A stretch of DNA of 64,000 nt from Candidatus Sumerlaeota bacterium (GCA_030613245.1 JAUWMI010000001.1:186001-250000), one strand, 5' to 3'; shown: positions 43,807 to 53,931, counted from the stretch's first letter. The notes: generated by a model from the sequence alone, not told the origin. Numbers and translations: made by a program.

Positions 43807-44877
43807 TCATTGAACGGGTGACTTTGGTGATGTTATGGCGGGCAGGGTCGTTGATGTTGGTGCTTCTGATTGACCCAGGAACGGCGTTGTGAGATCTGCT
43901 ATTCGCACGCGGCCGAGCGAAGCCTCGGGTGAATCAGGGAATAGACGGGTCAATTCCGCATATGTCTTCTCTGCCTTCTCCCAGCGATTTAATTCTTCCT
44001 GGCATAGGCCGAGGTTGAGATAGATCTTCGGCAGAAATGTATAATTCGGAAATTTGGCGACGATCATCTGGAAATACTCGCTAGCCTTTTCAACATATCC
44101 GAGATGGGCGTAACATTCACCGATGAGATCAATTGTCGCGGGATCATGCTCGAACTTGGGGAAGTTTCTCTGAAGCATGGCTAGTTGCCGAAGTGCTTCC
44201 ACATAGTTGCCCACTCGCATGAGACATATGATTATGCGCAGCTGCGCCTTGTCGGCAACCTGCCCTTTAGGTTGACTCAGCAGGTACTGCTCGAACGCAT
44301 GGCGCGCCTGCTCGTACTGTTCGAGAAAGAAATGTAGCTCGCCGAGCTTGTAAAAGCCAGTCTGTGCCCATGGACTGTCGGGGTAAGAACTTCCAAGGCG
44401 TTGGAGCGCTTGAATTGCCTCCTCGACCTGCGTTTCAAGAAGGGCAATTTGATAGAGAGCTTGCGCGGTGTGCGGCGATTGGGGATAGCGCGTAGCGAAC
44501 TGCTGAAGGGCCGCCTTGGCTTCGCGCGCTCTGCCGCGTTGAATAAGATCAAGCGCTTCCTCAAATTCGAGCCGTATCTGTTCCTCGGTGATCGGGGCGG
44601 CAGGCGTAGCCTCCTCTATTTGCGCAGGGGGAGTCTCCTTTTCTTCCGCAGGAAGCGGGCGTGTTGTAAAAATGTCGCTGAATGTAAGAGACAAGGAAGG
44701 CTCAGGGGTGCTCGATGAGTCGGCCTGGGATATTACCTTCTCCTGAGCTGCTCCGTGGGGTTGAGCCTGGAGCTGTTGTGTTCCAATTCCAGGCAAAGCT
44801 GCCAGTATCGCTGCGGTTAATAATATGGATACATGAAATGCCATACGTGTTCGGTGAATGATATGCCAGTGGCGCAT
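43807..44877 (-). CDS. Periplasmic TPR protein (CpoB/BamD-like repeats)
   Basis: 356 residues with a signal peptide (VSILLTAAILAALPGIGTQQLQAQ) and a Pro/Glu-rich spacer. TPR units follow from about residue 95: ALDLIQRGRAREAKAALQQFATRYPQSPHTAQALYQIALL, LGSSYPDSPWAQTGFYKLGELHFFLEQYEQARHAFEQYLLSQP, and ECYAHLGYVEKASEYFQMIVAKFPNYTFLPKIYLNLGLCQEELNRWEKAEKTYAELTRLFPDSPEA. The [YF]P-x-S pattern at repeat ends is that of YbgF/CpoB and BamD proteins. A second ATG at 44844 is possible. Adjacent to the amidase gene, which suggests a cell-wall role. Confidence 0.85.
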   Translation of the reverse strand: MRHWHIIHRTRMAFHVSILLTAAILAALPGIGTQQLQAQPHGAAQEKVISQADSSSTPEPSLSLTFSDIFTTRPLPAEEKETPPAQIEEATPAAPITEEQIRLEFEEALDLIQRGRAREAKAALQQFATRYPQSPHTAQALYQIALLETQVEEAIQALQRLGSSYPDSPWAQTGFYKLGELHFFLEQYEQARHAFEQYLLSQPKGQVADKAQLRIIICLMRVGNYVEALRQLAMLQRNFPKFEHDPATIDLIGECYAHLGYVEKASEYFQMIVAKFPNYTFLPKIYLNLGLCQEELNRWEKAEKTYAELTRLFPDSPEASLGRVRIADLTTPFLGQSEAPTSTTLPAITSPKSPVQ

Positions 44878-44919
44878 AGTCGGGAAAGCATCCTTCTGTA
44901 TTAAAAGGCGAAAGATTTT

Positions 44920-44947
44920 GTAGGGGCACGCCGCGGCGGGCCCCTAC
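44920..44947. repeat. GTAGGGGC palindrome overlapping a stop codon
   Basis: Outer arms GTAGGGG / CCCCTAC enclose an inner GCCGCGGC. On the minus strand bases 44944-44946 are the TAG stop of the amidase gene, the same arrangement as at 20842-20869. Confidence 0.8.
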
Positions 44948-46836
44948 ATGCTTTGTTTGTTCAGATAAGTTACCAGGCCATCATAGATTGCCCGAACGCA
45001 AGCACGGTGAAATTCCTCGTCCATGAGCATCATTTCATCAGGGGGATAGGACATGAAGAGTCCCTCAACAAGAACTGCGGGCATTTGATGCGCATGCCGA
45101 ATCACGGCAAAGTCGAGCTCCACATTGCCAAAGGGATGAAGTGGTGGGTTCATGGCGAGGAGCTTATCGTAAATATCGCGCGACAGTTCGATGGACTGAG
45201 GATGATAGTAGTACATGCTGGTACCTTTGGGGCGAAGTGGGTTTGTAGATGATCCGATCGAGTTGTTGTGCATGCTTATCAGGAGATCAGCGCGAGCAGC
45301 TACAGCGATTTTAACTCTGTCATAGAGATCAACGTCATGGTCATCCGTGCGCGTGAGAATCACCTGGGCGCCGTTGGTCTCGAGCAATTCTTTCAGATAA
45401 TAGGAGAGATATAAATTGACGTCCTTTTCGTAGAGTCCAGTCGAGCCGAGTGCTCCCAGCGCCTCGCCGCCATGCCCTGGATCAATAGCAATGGTCAATC
45501 CTTTGACCGGCGAGGCAGGTGCGGCTGCCAGACGCGGGCGATTCTTAATGAATAGATACAGCGTATTCCTTACATAGTGCACCGTGTAGCCCCACTGGCG
45601 TGGATTTTTCAGGAAAATCTTCAGACGATATACCCCGTCTTCCGGCTGTTCCCACTGGAGCTGGTTGATTACTTGATCGTCATGGCGGTTGGTGACCCAC
45701 CAGGTATTGGAATTGGCACCGTAGATGGTGAGTTCAAGCAGGGGAGGCGTAAGGGTTTGCCTGACGCAAAACGGCAAGCGCTCCGAGAGACCGATTGAGA
45801 TTGTAGTGCCTTCGTCTCCCGTAGTTGTGCCGACTGAATTGATGGTGCTGTGCGGAGGGAGCGTACCTTCAGGCAAAGGAGACACATCGCTTTTGGGGAC
45901 CCACGCGAATAGATGCTTTGCCAGCTGCACTTTAATCCGATTGCCAACCAGACCAACTGCGGACAGACGTACCCCTTCGGGCACATTGCCCAGTCTGGCC
46001 CTACCTTTTGGGGTAGTATAAAGAGGTGTAAATGCTTCTTCCACCTGGACAACGGATGGTTGCCCCCGCCGTTCCACGGTGAACTTTCCCTTGGCCTCCT
46101 GGCTTATGGTTTCGGCTTTGCGTTTTGGATCTTTATCGGACAGGAAGATTACGATTGTGGCGTCTCGAAACCGGTCAAGTGGTTGGACAATGTAGCTTCC
46201 TTCATAGATGCCGCCGATATTGTTTGTCTCAGACGACGGTTTTTCGGGCATCGGATGCTTGATTTTTCGCCTGCCAATGCGGAAGTGGACTTCTTGTCCT
46301 GCACTACCCTTGCATCGCACCGCGAGTATATCTCCTGGACGCAGCACCAGATTCTCTTGCGGTTCAAGAGGAACTTCCGGATCGAAATTTAAGGGATAAG
46401 AGGAAAGGGTTTTGGGGCTTGGTTTGCGAATGACTGTGACATGAGCCGCTGTTGACCCGGTGTCTGATGAGGCGGTAAAAGTGAAGGAATTTTCTCCTTC
46501 TTTCAGGGGCAGGAGCCCTGCAAATGCGCCGGAAGGGAAAACACGCACCGGTTTTTCGTTGATGCGGACTGTGGCCTCGGGATCGGTCACTCCGGCATAG
46601 CGAATTCGCTCGGCCTGTATCTTAGTTTTGTTCTTGGGGTAGATTAGCAGGAAGTTTGGGCCTTCCCAGTTTCTGGTGAGCTTCGCCTTTTCAAACAGGC
46701 GGCTCGTTAACGGTTGTGCAAGAGGATCATCCGATACGGTTTCGTTGGCGGCAGCCGATGCCAGAGGAGCTACGGCAAGTAACAACAGGGTGCTGATAAA
46801 TAGTACAACGCGAGCGCATAGCTTGTACGTGTCCAT
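44944..46836 (-). CDS. N-acetylmuramoyl-L-alanine amidase (Amidase_3)
   Basis: 630 residues, exported (signal VVLFISTLLLLAVAPLASAAA). The C-terminal ~190 residues are the zinc amidase: LTIAIDPGHGG (His ligand), LYEKDVNLYLSYYLKELLE (Glu ligand), ILTRTDDHDVDLYDRVKIA, LLISMHNNSIG (His ligand) and PAVLVEGLFMS (catalytic Glu). It should cut the MurNAc-L-Ala bond at division or in wall turnover. The N-terminal part has a bacterial Ig-like segment (VTDPEATVRINEKPVRVFPSGAFAGLLPLKEGENSFTFTASS), an SH3-like stretch and an AMIN-like region. Longer than AmiC by these additions. Confidence 0.93.
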   Translation of the reverse strand: MDTYKLCARVVLFISTLLLLAVAPLASAAANETVSDDPLAQPLTSRLFEKAKLTRNWEGPNFLLIYPKNKTKIQAERIRYAGVTDPEATVRINEKPVRVFPSGAFAGLLPLKEGENSFTFTASSDTGSTAAHVTVIRKPSPKTLSSYPLNFDPEVPLEPQENLVLRPGDILAVRCKGSAGQEVHFRIGRRKIKHPMPEKPSSETNNIGGIYEGSYIVQPLDRFRDATIVIFLSDKDPKRKAETISQEAKGKFTVERRGQPSVVQVEEAFTPLYTTPKGRARLGNVPEGVRLSAVGLVGNRIKVQLAKHLFAWVPKSDVSPLPEGTLPPHSTINSVGTTTGDEGTTISIGLSERLPFCVRQTLTPPLLELTIYGANSNTWWVTNRHDDQVINQLQWEQPEDGVYRLKIFLKNPRQWGYTVHYVRNTLYLFIKNRPRLAAAPASPVKGLTIAIDPGHGGEALGALGSTGLYEKDVNLYLSYYLKELLETNGAQVILTRTDDHDVDLYDRVKIAVAARADLLISMHNNSIGSSTNPLRPKGTSMYYYHPQSIELSRDIYDKLLAMNPPLHPFGNVELDFAVIRHAHQMPAVLVEGLFMSYPPDEMMLMDEEFHRACVRAIYDGLVTYLNKQSM

Positions 46837-46914
46837 GTGTGCTTATCCCTTCTATCTGCATAGTGACGCAAGACAACCTTGAGGAATCAGACTCTCAACT
46901 GTGTTCCAGCACAA

Positions 46915-46943
46915 TAAAAAAAGGTGAATCTGAATTCACCTTT
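46915..46943 (-). terminator. Rho-independent terminator of ftsH
   Basis: On the minus strand a 10-bp stem AAAGGTGAAT / ATTCACCTTT with a 4-base loop is followed by an unbroken run of T residues, about 43 bases after the ftsH stop. The clearest intrinsic terminator in the window. Confidence 0.85.
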
Positions 46944-46985
46944 TGTTTACAGGCGTGGTGTTTTTCTCCAGGTGGTTGTGATGCA

Positions 46986-48926
46986 CTATGGGGTAATTTC
47001 TTTCGGCCGATCAATAGGAATATCGCCCACCTTTGGAGGTATGACTTTTGGCGATGGTTCGGGTTCTTTGGTCTTTTCTTCTTCCGTCGCGGGAGCAGGC
47101 GCTTTAAAGACAGGCGGGAGCTCCTTTCCTTCAATGAGGAGATCCAGCTCGTGACCGTCTAAGGTCTCACGTTCCATCAATATATGTGCGATCTTTTCTA
47201 GCAGCTCCTTGTTATCGTTGAGAATTTTCAGAGCCGTTTGATGAGCCTCATCAATAAAAGCTTTGACCTCTTCGTCAATCTGAGTGGCAGTGGCTTCGCT
47301 GAAATTGCGCTCGCGCGTCATCTCTTTACCCAGGAAGACCTGCCCCGAGGGTTCCCCAAAGGTACGCGGGCCAAGCTTCTCACTCATCCCGAATTCGCAA
47401 ATCATTTTATGGGCCAGATTCGTTGCCTTTTGCAAGTCGTTCCCCGCGCCGGTTGTGAATTCTCCCGACGTAATCTCTTCGGCTGCGCGTCCACCAAGAA
47501 GATAGATCATATAGGTTTTCAATTGGCGTCTGGTCTGGGTGTGGCGTTCCTCGCCAGGCAGGATGCTGGTAGCGCCCAGGGCGCGGCCGCGGGGAATAAT
47601 GGTGACTTTATGCACTGGATCTGCCTCGGGCATGAATTTAGCACAAAGCGCGTGGCCAAGCTCGTGATAGGCTGTGGTTATCTTCTCCCTTTCGCTGAGA
47701 ACCAGACTACGCCGCTCTGGACCCATCACGACGCGGTCTTTTGCCTCTTCCAGGTCGTTTTGCTCAACGTGTTGCTTATTCAGCCTTGCTGCCAGTAGAG
47801 CCGCCTCATTTACCAAATTCTCCAGATCGGCACCTGAAAAACCCGGTGTCGACCGCGCAATGGTCTCCAAGTTGGCATCTTTCGATAGCTTGATGTTCCT
47901 TGTGTGCACCAGGAGGATCTGTTCTCGCCCTTTCACATCCGGGAAATCTACGGTGATCTGGCGATCGAACCGGCCAGGACGCAGAAGCGCGGGATCTAGC
48001 ACGTCAGGCCTGTTGGTCGCAGCAATCAGGATTACACCCTCATTTGGATTGAAGCCGTCCATTTCCACTAGCAGTTGGTTCAACGTCTGCTCGCGCTCGT
48101 CGTGCCCTCCGCCAATGCCAGCAAACCGGTGGCGGCCAACTGCATCGATTTCGTCAATGAAGATTAGACAGGGCTTTGCTTTTTTCCCCTGTTCGAATAA
48201 ATCACGAACCCGCGATGCGCCTACGCCGACAAACATCTCCACGAAATGCGAGCCACTTTCCGAGAAAAACGGGACATTAGCCTCGCCAGCCACGGCCCGC
48301 GCCAGCAATGTTTTGCCCGTTCCGGGTGGTCCATATAGCAGCACACCTTTGGGAATCTTGCCTCCCAGGCGCGAAAACTTCTTCGGGTCTTTCAAGAATT
48401 CCACTATTTCCTGCAGTTCTTCCTTTGCCTCGTCTACACCTGCTACATCCTCAAATGTCACTTTGACCTGGCCTTCGTTGATTATCTTCGCGCGTGACCG
48501 GCCGAATGACATTGCCTTGCTACCACCACTTTGAAGCTGGCGTACAAGCAGAAACCAGAGTCCTATGAATAAAACCACGGGAAGCAGGAAGGAGAAGAGC
48601 ATTTGTTGAAAGAGTGTGGACTGTGGTTTCGGGCTGTAATCCACATTACTTTCCACCATCCAGTTGAGAATCACCTCACTCTGTCCCTCCAGATAATCAG
48701 ACACAAAACGCTGCTGCTGGTTATTCTCGTCCCAGTAGGTGCCCTCGATGCGTCCCCCTTTGTCCACCACCTTTTCTATTTTGTTGGCTTTAGCCAGCTG
48801 ATGAACAGTGACAATGTTGATCTGCTGTGGAGTTTCCTTCTCCCTAAGATGCACATAGATGAGAGCAATCGCGAGGAAAGCGACGATCCAGAACGTTGCT
48901 GATTTAAGTCCAGCCATATGGAGCAT
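46986..48926 (-). CDS. ftsH: ATP-dependent zinc metalloprotease FtsH
   Basis: Membrane-bound AAA+ protease for quality control. Two membrane helices (residues 11-26 and 109-128) around a periplasmic domain, Walker A GPPGTGKT at 199-206, Walker B FIDEID at 256-261, [21 protein letters not shown], and zinc site His421-Glu-Leu-Gly-His425 with a third ligand Asp in [15 protein letters not shown]. The C-terminal tail is Pro/Glu/Lys-rich. 646 residues, full length; an ATG three codons in is an alternative start. Ends at a strong terminator. Confidence 0.97.
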   Translation of the reverse strand: MLHMAGLKSATFWIVAFLAIALIYVHLREKETPQQINIVTVHQLAKANKIEKVVDKGGRIEGTYWDENNQQQRFVSDYLEGQSEVILNWMVESNVDYSPKPQSTLFQQMLFSFLLPVVLFIGLWFLLVRQLQSGGSKAMSFGRSRAKIINEGQVKVTFEDVAGVDEAKEELQEIVEFLKDPKKFSRLGGKIPKGVLLYGPPGTGKTLLARAVAGEANVPFFSESGSHFVEMFVGVGASRVRDLFEQGKKAKPCLIFIDEIDAVGRHRFAGIGGGHDEREQTLNQLLVEMDGFNPNEGVILIAATNRPDVLDPALLRPGRFDRQITVDFPDVKGREQILLVHTRNIKLSKDANLETIARSTPGFSGADLENLVNEAALLAARLNKQHVEQNDLEEAKDRVVMGPERRSLVLSEREKITTAYHELGHALCAKFMPEADPVHKVTIIPRGRALGATSILPGEERHTQTRRQLKTYMIYLLGGRAAEEITSGEFTTGAGNDLQKATNLAHKMICEFGMSEKLGPRTFGEPSGQVFLGKEMTRERNFSEATATQIDEEVKAFIDEAHQTALKILNDNKELLEKIAHILMERETLDGHELDLLIEGKELPPVFKAPAPATEEEKTKEPEPSPKVIPPKVGDIPIDRPKEITP

Positions 48927-49102
48927 AGCTCTTTTCTTAATGATGGGGTATTATAAAGCCCACCCTACATGGTCTGCGCAGGATACCTTACGCTTGTAGC
49001 TCGCACCATTTCCCGATGCGAAAGGGAAATTCTGTGTGCCTGTACCTTTCACCCTATTATCTAGTTTATAGTATAGGTCGGGCGGAGGGAGAGTCAAGTG
49101 TT

Positions 49103-49840
49103 TTAGCTCTTCTTAGCAAGGCCTATTAGCGACACCCCGAACGGGAAGTTCAAGTGTTTCAATAGCCACGCCTCGAGGACAAGAATGCGAATCAGCAGGC
49201 TGTTGAGGAGGCGAGGCAATGGAATCAGGTGCGTTTTGGGCCTTTCGTTGCTCCGCAAGAGCCTTTGCAATTTGCGAAAGACGACGATGGGGAGATACGT
49301 TACGGTGATTGCATAGGTAAGTTTCAGTGGAGCAAAATGACTGTCCTGGAACAGGGCGGCAAAGGTCTTCTTGGAATAGCGCCGAAAATGGTGTAAGGCT
49401 TCGTCGTGCTCACTCCATAAATACTGATGCGCGGGAACGGACAGACAGATGTAGCCACCCGGCTTGCAGATTCGATAGAACTCCTTCATCAGGCGCTTGT
49501 CATCGTTAATGTGTTCGAGCAGATCAAGAGCCAGGATCAGATCGCAGCTAGCGTCCGCAATCGGCAGCTGATCTGTGTCTGCTTGAATCAGGGAGCTCAA
49601 CCCACGCTCTTTGCAGTAGCGCAATGCTTTGGCCGAAAGATCCAGCCCAACAGGCTTACTATAGGAGTTGAGCATTTCGAGAATGAGGCCGGTACCACAC
49701 CCTGCATCCAGACACACGCCTTCTGTCTTGAGCAAAGGCGTGAATTTCGTAAGGAGGGAGAAAATAATGGCCTTGCGCCCCTGAAACCACCAGTAGGAAT
49801 TCTCCAGATGATACATCTTTTCATATTCTTCAATGTTCAT
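49103..49840 (-). CDS. Class I SAM-dependent methyltransferase
   Basis: 245 residues from ATG 49840 (MNIEEYEKMYHLENSYWWFQGRK, a typical opening of this glycan-associated group); a longer form starting at 49876 is possible. SAM-binding motif I VCLDAGCGTGLILEML, motif II acidic GLDLSAKALRYCKERG, post-I IQADTDQLPIADASCDLILALDLLEHINDD, and PGGYICLSVPAHQYLWSEHDEALHHFRRY. C-terminal basic/hydrophobic segment. Substrate unknown; commonly near polysaccharide genes. Confidence 0.88.
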   Translation of the reverse strand: MNIEEYEKMYHLENSYWWFQGRKAIIFSLLTKFTPLLKTEGVCLDAGCGTGLILEMLNSYSKPVGLDLSAKALRYCKERGLSSLIQADTDQLPIADASCDLILALDLLEHINDDKRLMKEFYRICKPGGYICLSVPAHQYLWSEHDEALHHFRRYSKKTFAALFQDSHFAPLKLTYAITVTYLPIVVFRKLQRLLRSNERPKTHLIPLPRLLNSLLIRILVLEAWLLKHLNFPFGVSLIGLAKKS

Positions 49841-50560
49841 GAGCCAAACCGTAGTCAGATGGATATCTGCCTGCATCCCAAAGTGCCGGCCTGTGATGTG
49901 TGGCCAGATCCTCAGGGAAAGTGGTAATGCCCTCCATTCATTAGGTCCTTCGCGTCTGTCATCTGTGTCCTTTGGGCCGCGGGACTAAAATCCAACAGTA
50001 GTATATGGTTGATTTTTCAATTTTGGGCCTTTGTGAAATGAGTTACCGTTTTCAGAGAAAAGATAATCCCCCTCACCTTGAGCCTCTCCCCCCAGGGAAG
50101 AGGAAAAACACAAATGAGGTTAAGTTTTCTCTCAAGACCCGTCGCTCTCCCCAGTGAGGAGAGGAAAAACACTGAGCAGACTGCTGTTCATTTTCGCGCA
50201 GCTAAATCATGACAGACAAAATCACTGACATTCGTCAGGAGATTATATTCCACCAGACGGATAACCCTACTTCCCTCTCCCCTGGGGGGAGAGGGATAGG
50301 GTGAGGGGGCTACAAGAACAGATTGTTATGAACGCAATCCTCTCTGCAAAAGCCTAAGAAACCTGTTTTCCCTATGTGATTCGATCGCTATTTTGCTAAC
50401 CTATCCAACAAAGAGCCTTAGGGAGAAACCTGATTCCGGAAGTAATCAGGCTTAATGAGCAATGCATTGACAGGCTTATCGGGCTTTCGTATATAAAAAG
50501 TGTGTGCTGAATGTTTCAATCATCTGAGCTGGTCAGAATTAAGAGGGACGAGATCGCCTG
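49841..50560. other. Gene-free stretch with CT-rich repeats
   Basis: 720 bases between divergent genes. Holds repeat units CCCCCTCACCTTGAGCCTCTCC at about 50068 and the inverted form CTCCCCTGGGGGGAGAGGG at about 50277, plus a partial unit near 50150 (CTCTCCCCAGTGAGGAGAGG). No convincing open frame. Confidence 0.6.
50068..50310. repeat. Inverted CT-rich repeat cluster
   Basis: Two opposed copies and one partial copy of the CCCTCACC...CTCTCCCC(C)AGGGGAGAGG intergenic family also seen at 33979-34020. The opposed pair could fold into a long-range stem. Confidence 0.6.
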
Positions 50561-51412
50561 ATGGATATTCTGTTTCTGGGTACCGGTGCAGCAGAGGGTT
50601 TTCCAAATCCGTTTTGCGAGTGCCCGAGCTGTAGGGCAGCGCGACGCGAAAAGGGTTCAGCCCTGCGAGGCAACAGCGCCCTGCTGATTAATGGCGATCT
50701 GCTGATTGACGTGGGGCCGAGCGTCCTGGCCAATGCTACCCGCTTCGGCGTTTCTCTGGCCGCGGTACACACCGTATTGTTGACCCACCCGCATCCGGAT
50801 CATCTCTATGCGCCAAGCTTCAGGGCGCGGCGCTACGTAGCTAAGACCCGTCTGCCTTTGTTGCACATTTATGGCGCTGCCCCAACCATGCGGAAGCTTA
50901 CAGGCGGTCTGAAGGCACTTCAACACCGAAGAACGACTCTACAACAGATTGCCCATCTTTATCGACTCCGCTTTCATACCGTGCGTCCGTTCCAGAGCTG
51001 GCGCCGCCGGCAGTATCGTATCACCACGTTTTTGGCCAACCACCAGAACGATCGCTTTGTGCCATTGCTCTTCGGCATTGCCGAGCGTCATACTCATCTA
51101 CTTTATGCTTGCGACACCATGCTTTTACCAGAGGAAACCTGGAAGGCGCTGCGTCGCCATCGGTTTGACGCAATCATACTGGACGAAGCTACCGGATTTC
51201 AGGATCAGCAGGTGAATATTGATCATTTGAACATGGAAAATTTTCTTGCTCATCATCGGCGCTTTACCACGGAAAGAATCCTGAAGCCCGGCGGATTGTT
51301 CTTTGCAAATCACCTTGCACATTTTGGGAATCCCGCGCATAGGGAATTGACGCGATATCTCCGACGTCACAATATTCGTGTCGCGTATGACGGGTTGCGC
51401 GTACGACTCTAA
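50561..51412 (+). CDS. MBL-fold metallohydrolase (PhnP-like)
   Basis: 283 residues. MDILFLGTGAAEGFPNPFCECPSC gives the metallo-beta-lactamase first strand and a C-x-C-x-x-C zinc element (Cys19, 21, 24) as in PhnP. The metal site His76-x-His78-x-Asp80-His81 is in LLTHPHPDHL; later ligands are likely in LLYACDTML, NIDHLNMENF and FFANHLAHFG. PhnP is a cyclic phosphodiesterase in phosphonate use, but no phn gene is near, so the substrate is open. Overlaps nothing; the following GT2 starts 20 bases later, probably in the same transcript. Confidence 0.88.
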   Translation: MDILFLGTGAAEGFPNPFCECPSCRAARREKGSALRGNSALLINGDLLIDVGPSVLANATRFGVSLAAVHTVLLTHPHPDHLYAPSFRARRYVAKTRLPLLHIYGAAPTMRKLTGGLKALQHRRTTLQQIAHLYRLRFHTVRPFQSWRRRQYRITTFLANHQNDRFVPLLFGIAERHTHLLYACDTMLLPEETWKALRRHRFDAIILDEATGFQDQQVNIDHLNMENFLAHHRRFTTERILKPGGLFFANHLAHFGNPAHRELTRYLRRHNIRVAYDGLRVRL

Positions 51413-51431
51413 AAATAAAGTGTAGTTGCTT

Positions 51432-52262
51432 ATGAATCGAATCAGTGTGATCATTCCGACGTACAATCGTGCTGATGGGGTTGTGGCAGCGCTCGGATCG
51501 GTACTGGCGCAGACGCAACCCCCAGACGAGGTGATTATCGTAGACGATGGCTCCAATGACAATACGTCCGAGCGTCTCGCACCCTACCGTGAACGTATTC
51601 ATTACGTGTTCCAGCCGAATCGAGGCCCTGCAAGCGCCCGCAACAGGGGCGTCCAGCATGCCTCAGGTGAGCTGGTCGCCTTCCTCGATTCTGACGATCT
51701 CTGGCTTCCGAAGAAACTCGAACGTCAGCTCGCTGCCTTCGCCAATGACCCTGCTCTTCGCATCTGCCATACGAATGAAATCTGGATTCGCAACGGCGTG
51801 CGTGTCAACCCGATGAAGAAACATCAGAAATATGGAGGGCATATCTTTGAAAAGGTCTTACCACTCTGTATCGTGAGTCCGTCCTCGATAATGATGACAC
51901 GCCAACTCCTGAACGAAATGGGTGGGTTTGACGGGTCGCTGCCAGCGTGCGAAGACTACGACTTATGGCTGCGGGTGCTGTGCCGCTATCCTATTGCTTA
52001 CATCGAAGAGCCACTTGTCATAAAACACGGCGGCCATGCTGATCAGCTCTCCCGTACTATCAAAGGATTGGATCAATACCGAATTCGTGCATTGGAAAAG
52101 CTGCTGGCGAGCGGAATCCTTACACCTGAACAGTACCGGCTAGCGCTGGATGAGCTCACGCGAAAGTGCAAGATTTATGGAGCCGGTTGCGTGAAGCATG
52201 GCAAGCCTGAGGAGGGTAATTACTATCTGCGTCTGCCCTCAAAATATGCGACGGTGGCGTGA
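51432..52262 (+). CDS. Family 2 glycosyltransferase
   Basis: 276 residues. GT-A motifs: RISVIIPTYNRADGVVAALGSVLAQTQPPDEVIIVDDGSNDNT, GPASARNRGVQHASGELVAFLDSDDLWLPKKLERQL (DxD-type DSDD), HTNEIWIRNGVRVNP, and FDGSLPACEDYDLWLRVLCRYPIAYIEEPLV with the catalytic-acid ED. Soluble. It begins at ATG 51432 (an ATG two codons earlier exists). Likely acts on an envelope glycan. Confidence 0.92.
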   Translation: MNRISVIIPTYNRADGVVAALGSVLAQTQPPDEVIIVDDGSNDNTSERLAPYRERIHYVFQPNRGPASARNRGVQHASGELVAFLDSDDLWLPKKLERQLAAFANDPALRICHTNEIWIRNGVRVNPMKKHQKYGGHIFEKVLPLCIVSPSSIMMTRQLLNEMGGFDGSLPACEDYDLWLRVLCRYPIAYIEEPLVIKHGGHADQLSRTIKGLDQYRIRALEKLLASGILTPEQYRLALDELTRKCKIYGAGCVKHGKPEEGNYYLRLPSKYATVA

Positions 52263-52356
52263 TAATTCGGAATAACGCCGGGCGGGGGATGCCTTACGCA
52301 CGCCCTAGCCGCGCAGACGCAGCCGATTTCCAGAATTAAACAAGGAGACAACTGTC

Positions 52357-52773
52357 ATGAGCCAAACGATTCGTTTCGGAGTGTCACTTGAAGAGTCATT
52401 GCTCCGACAATTTGATCGCTTTATTGTGGAACACCGGTATCCTAGCCGCTCTGAAGCCATTCGCGATCTGATTCGCGAGAGGCTGGTCTCGCGTGAGTGG
52501 GCCGTCGGCAAAGAGATCGTGGGCACCGTCACTGTCGTGTATAATCATCATGTGCCAGGGCTGAATGCGCGTCTCACCGATCTGCAACACCACTTTTGCG
52601 GCTCGATCATCTCAACGCTCCATGTGCATCTGGATCGCGACAACTGTCTGGAGGTGCTGGTCGTGCGTGGCAAGAGCAGGGAGGTGCGCATGCTGGCCGA
52701 GCGCTTGCAAAGCGTGCGCGGCGTGAAGCACTCAACCTTTACCATGACCACGACCGGCCGAGCACTGCGCTGA
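52357..52773 (+). CDS. nikR: Nickel-responsive regulator NikR
   Basis: Ribbon-helix-helix repressor with an ACT-like metal domain. RHH at residues 1-47 (IRFGVSLEESLLRQFDRFIVEHRYPSRSEAIRDLIRERL). The high-affinity nickel ligands are conserved as His78, His89, His91 and Cys97 (LQHHFCGSIISTLHVHLDRDNCLEV), matching E. coli His76/87/89/Cys95 with an offset of two. 138 residues, full length. It precedes the nickel transporter genes and should repress them when nickel is sufficient. Confidence 0.96.
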   Translation: MSQTIRFGVSLEESLLRQFDRFIVEHRYPSRSEAIRDLIRERLVSREWAVGKEIVGTVTVVYNHHVPGLNARLTDLQHHFCGSIISTLHVHLDRDNCLEVLVVRGKSREVRMLAERLQSVRGVKHSTFTMTTTGRALR

Positions 52774-52825
52774 GAATAATTTCTATTGACAAATTGGCTG
52801 AGAAGGCTTTTTTTATTAGTATTGC

Positions 52826-52852
52826 GTGTTACTTTTCATCAATAGATGTTAC
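52826..52852 (+). promoter_or_regulatory. Candidate NikR operator
   Basis: GTGTTAC, 13 bases, ATGTTAC lies between nikR and nikMN. GTGTTAC is the half-site described for NikR in Desulfovibrio-type bacteria, with 13-base spacing, but there the second half is inverted (GTAACAC); here it is in direct orientation. ATTAGTA/TACTAAT (52815-52821, 52850-52856) form an inverted pair around it. A TTGACA stands at 52786 without a good -10. Tentative. Confidence 0.4.
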
Positions 52853-52977
52853 TAATTTTGGAAAAATTTTTCTTCTCCCTCTTGCTCACTGCTCAACATA
52901 AGCGCAGCTTGTAGCGCAAAACGCGGCAGCAGAGATTTCGGGCTTTGATGCCGAGGAGAGAGAATCAGAGGCTACCA

Positions 52978-53931
52978 ATGCACATTCCTGATGGATTCTT
53001 GGATACGAAGACGTGGATGATCTGCCTGGGTGCTGCAGGTATCGGGTTGGCTGTCGTGGTTCATCAGACAAATCGGCAAGTGCGAGAGCGCATTGTTCCA
53101 CTCGCAGCTACTGTAGGCGCATTTGTTTTTGTCGCGCAAATGATTAATTTCCCCGTGGGTGGGGGAACCTCAGGGCATTTATTGGGGGGCACGCTGATGG
53201 CGCTGCTTTTTGGGCCGTGGCTGGCGGCGCTTGTCATGACGGTAGTGCTGCTGGTTCAATGTTTGATTTTTCAGGACGGAGGGCTGCTGGCCTTAGGCGC
53301 AAACTGCTTTAACATGGCATTTGTAGGCGTGTTCAGCGGATATTTTGCCTATCAGCTGCTCTGGCGACTTCTCCCGCGGAGGCTTCGAGTCGCGCTCAGT
53401 GCCTTTCTCGCTGCATGGTTCTCAGTTGTGCTCAGCGCCGCTGTCTGCTCCATGGAACTCGCGTTTTCTGGCATCGTACCTCTTAAGCAAAGTCTGATTG
53501 TCATGACGTCGGTACACACGCTGATCGGTGTAGGCGAGGGACTCATTACAGCAGCCATCTTAGCAGCTCTTTATCGTCAGAAGCATGCGGTGGTTCCTGC
53601 AACCGAGCGAGCTCCGGTCACGCGCTGGGAATACCTCTTTGGCTTTGGACTGCTCTGTGTGATCGGCCTGTTTCTTGCCCCATTTGCTTCTCCGCTGCCA
53701 GATGGACTTGAAAAGACCGCCAGCCAGTTGAATTTCCTTTCCAATGAACAGACCATTGCCCCTTCGGTAATTCCAGGTTATGAATTCCCGGGTGTCCACT
53801 CGAGTTTTCTTGCCGTGCTCCTCGCTGGGCTGGTGGGACTCTTTCTCGTGCTGGCATTCACCTATGGTCTGCTCCGGCTGACTCAGCGCAGGTCGGCAGC
53901 GCATGAAGGACGCAAAACCGATGCACCATGA
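52978..53931 (+). CDS. nikM: Nickel ECF transporter substrate component NikMN (CbiM/CbiN fusion)
   Basis: 318 residues with about eight membrane helices. The start at ATG 52978 gives MHIPDGFLD, the conserved N-terminus whose Met1-His2 backbone binds the metal; longer forms would bury it. AGAGG precedes it. INFPVGGGTSGHLLGGTLMALLFGPW and GANCFNMAFVG are CbiM/NikM signatures. The C-terminal third holds APFASPLPDGLEKTA, the CbiN/NikN-type extracellular motif, so M and N parts are fused as in many NikMN. NikR upstream points to nickel, not cobalt. Confidence 0.94.
   Translation: MHIPDGFLDTKTWMICLGAAGIGLAVVVHQTNRQVRERIVPLAATVGAFVFVAQMINFPVGGGTSGHLLGGTLMALLFGPWLAALVMTVVLLVQCLIFQDGGLLALGANCFNMAFVGVFSGYFAYQLLWRLLPRRLRVALSAFLAAWFSVVLSAAVCSMELAFSGIVPLKQSLIVMTSVHTLIGVGEGLITAAILAALYRQKHAVVPATERAPVTRWEYLFGFGLLCVIGLFLAPFASPLPDGLEKTASQLNFLSNEQTIAPSVIPGYEFPGVHSSFLAVLLAGLVGLFLVLAFTYGLLRLTQRRSAAHEGRKTDAP

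Noticed and set aside
43547-43810. 87-codon minus-strand frame containing CGTGVSPV
   Set aside because: This is the translation of the dispersed GGCACGGGC repeat and the 28-bp palindrome, not a conserved protein.
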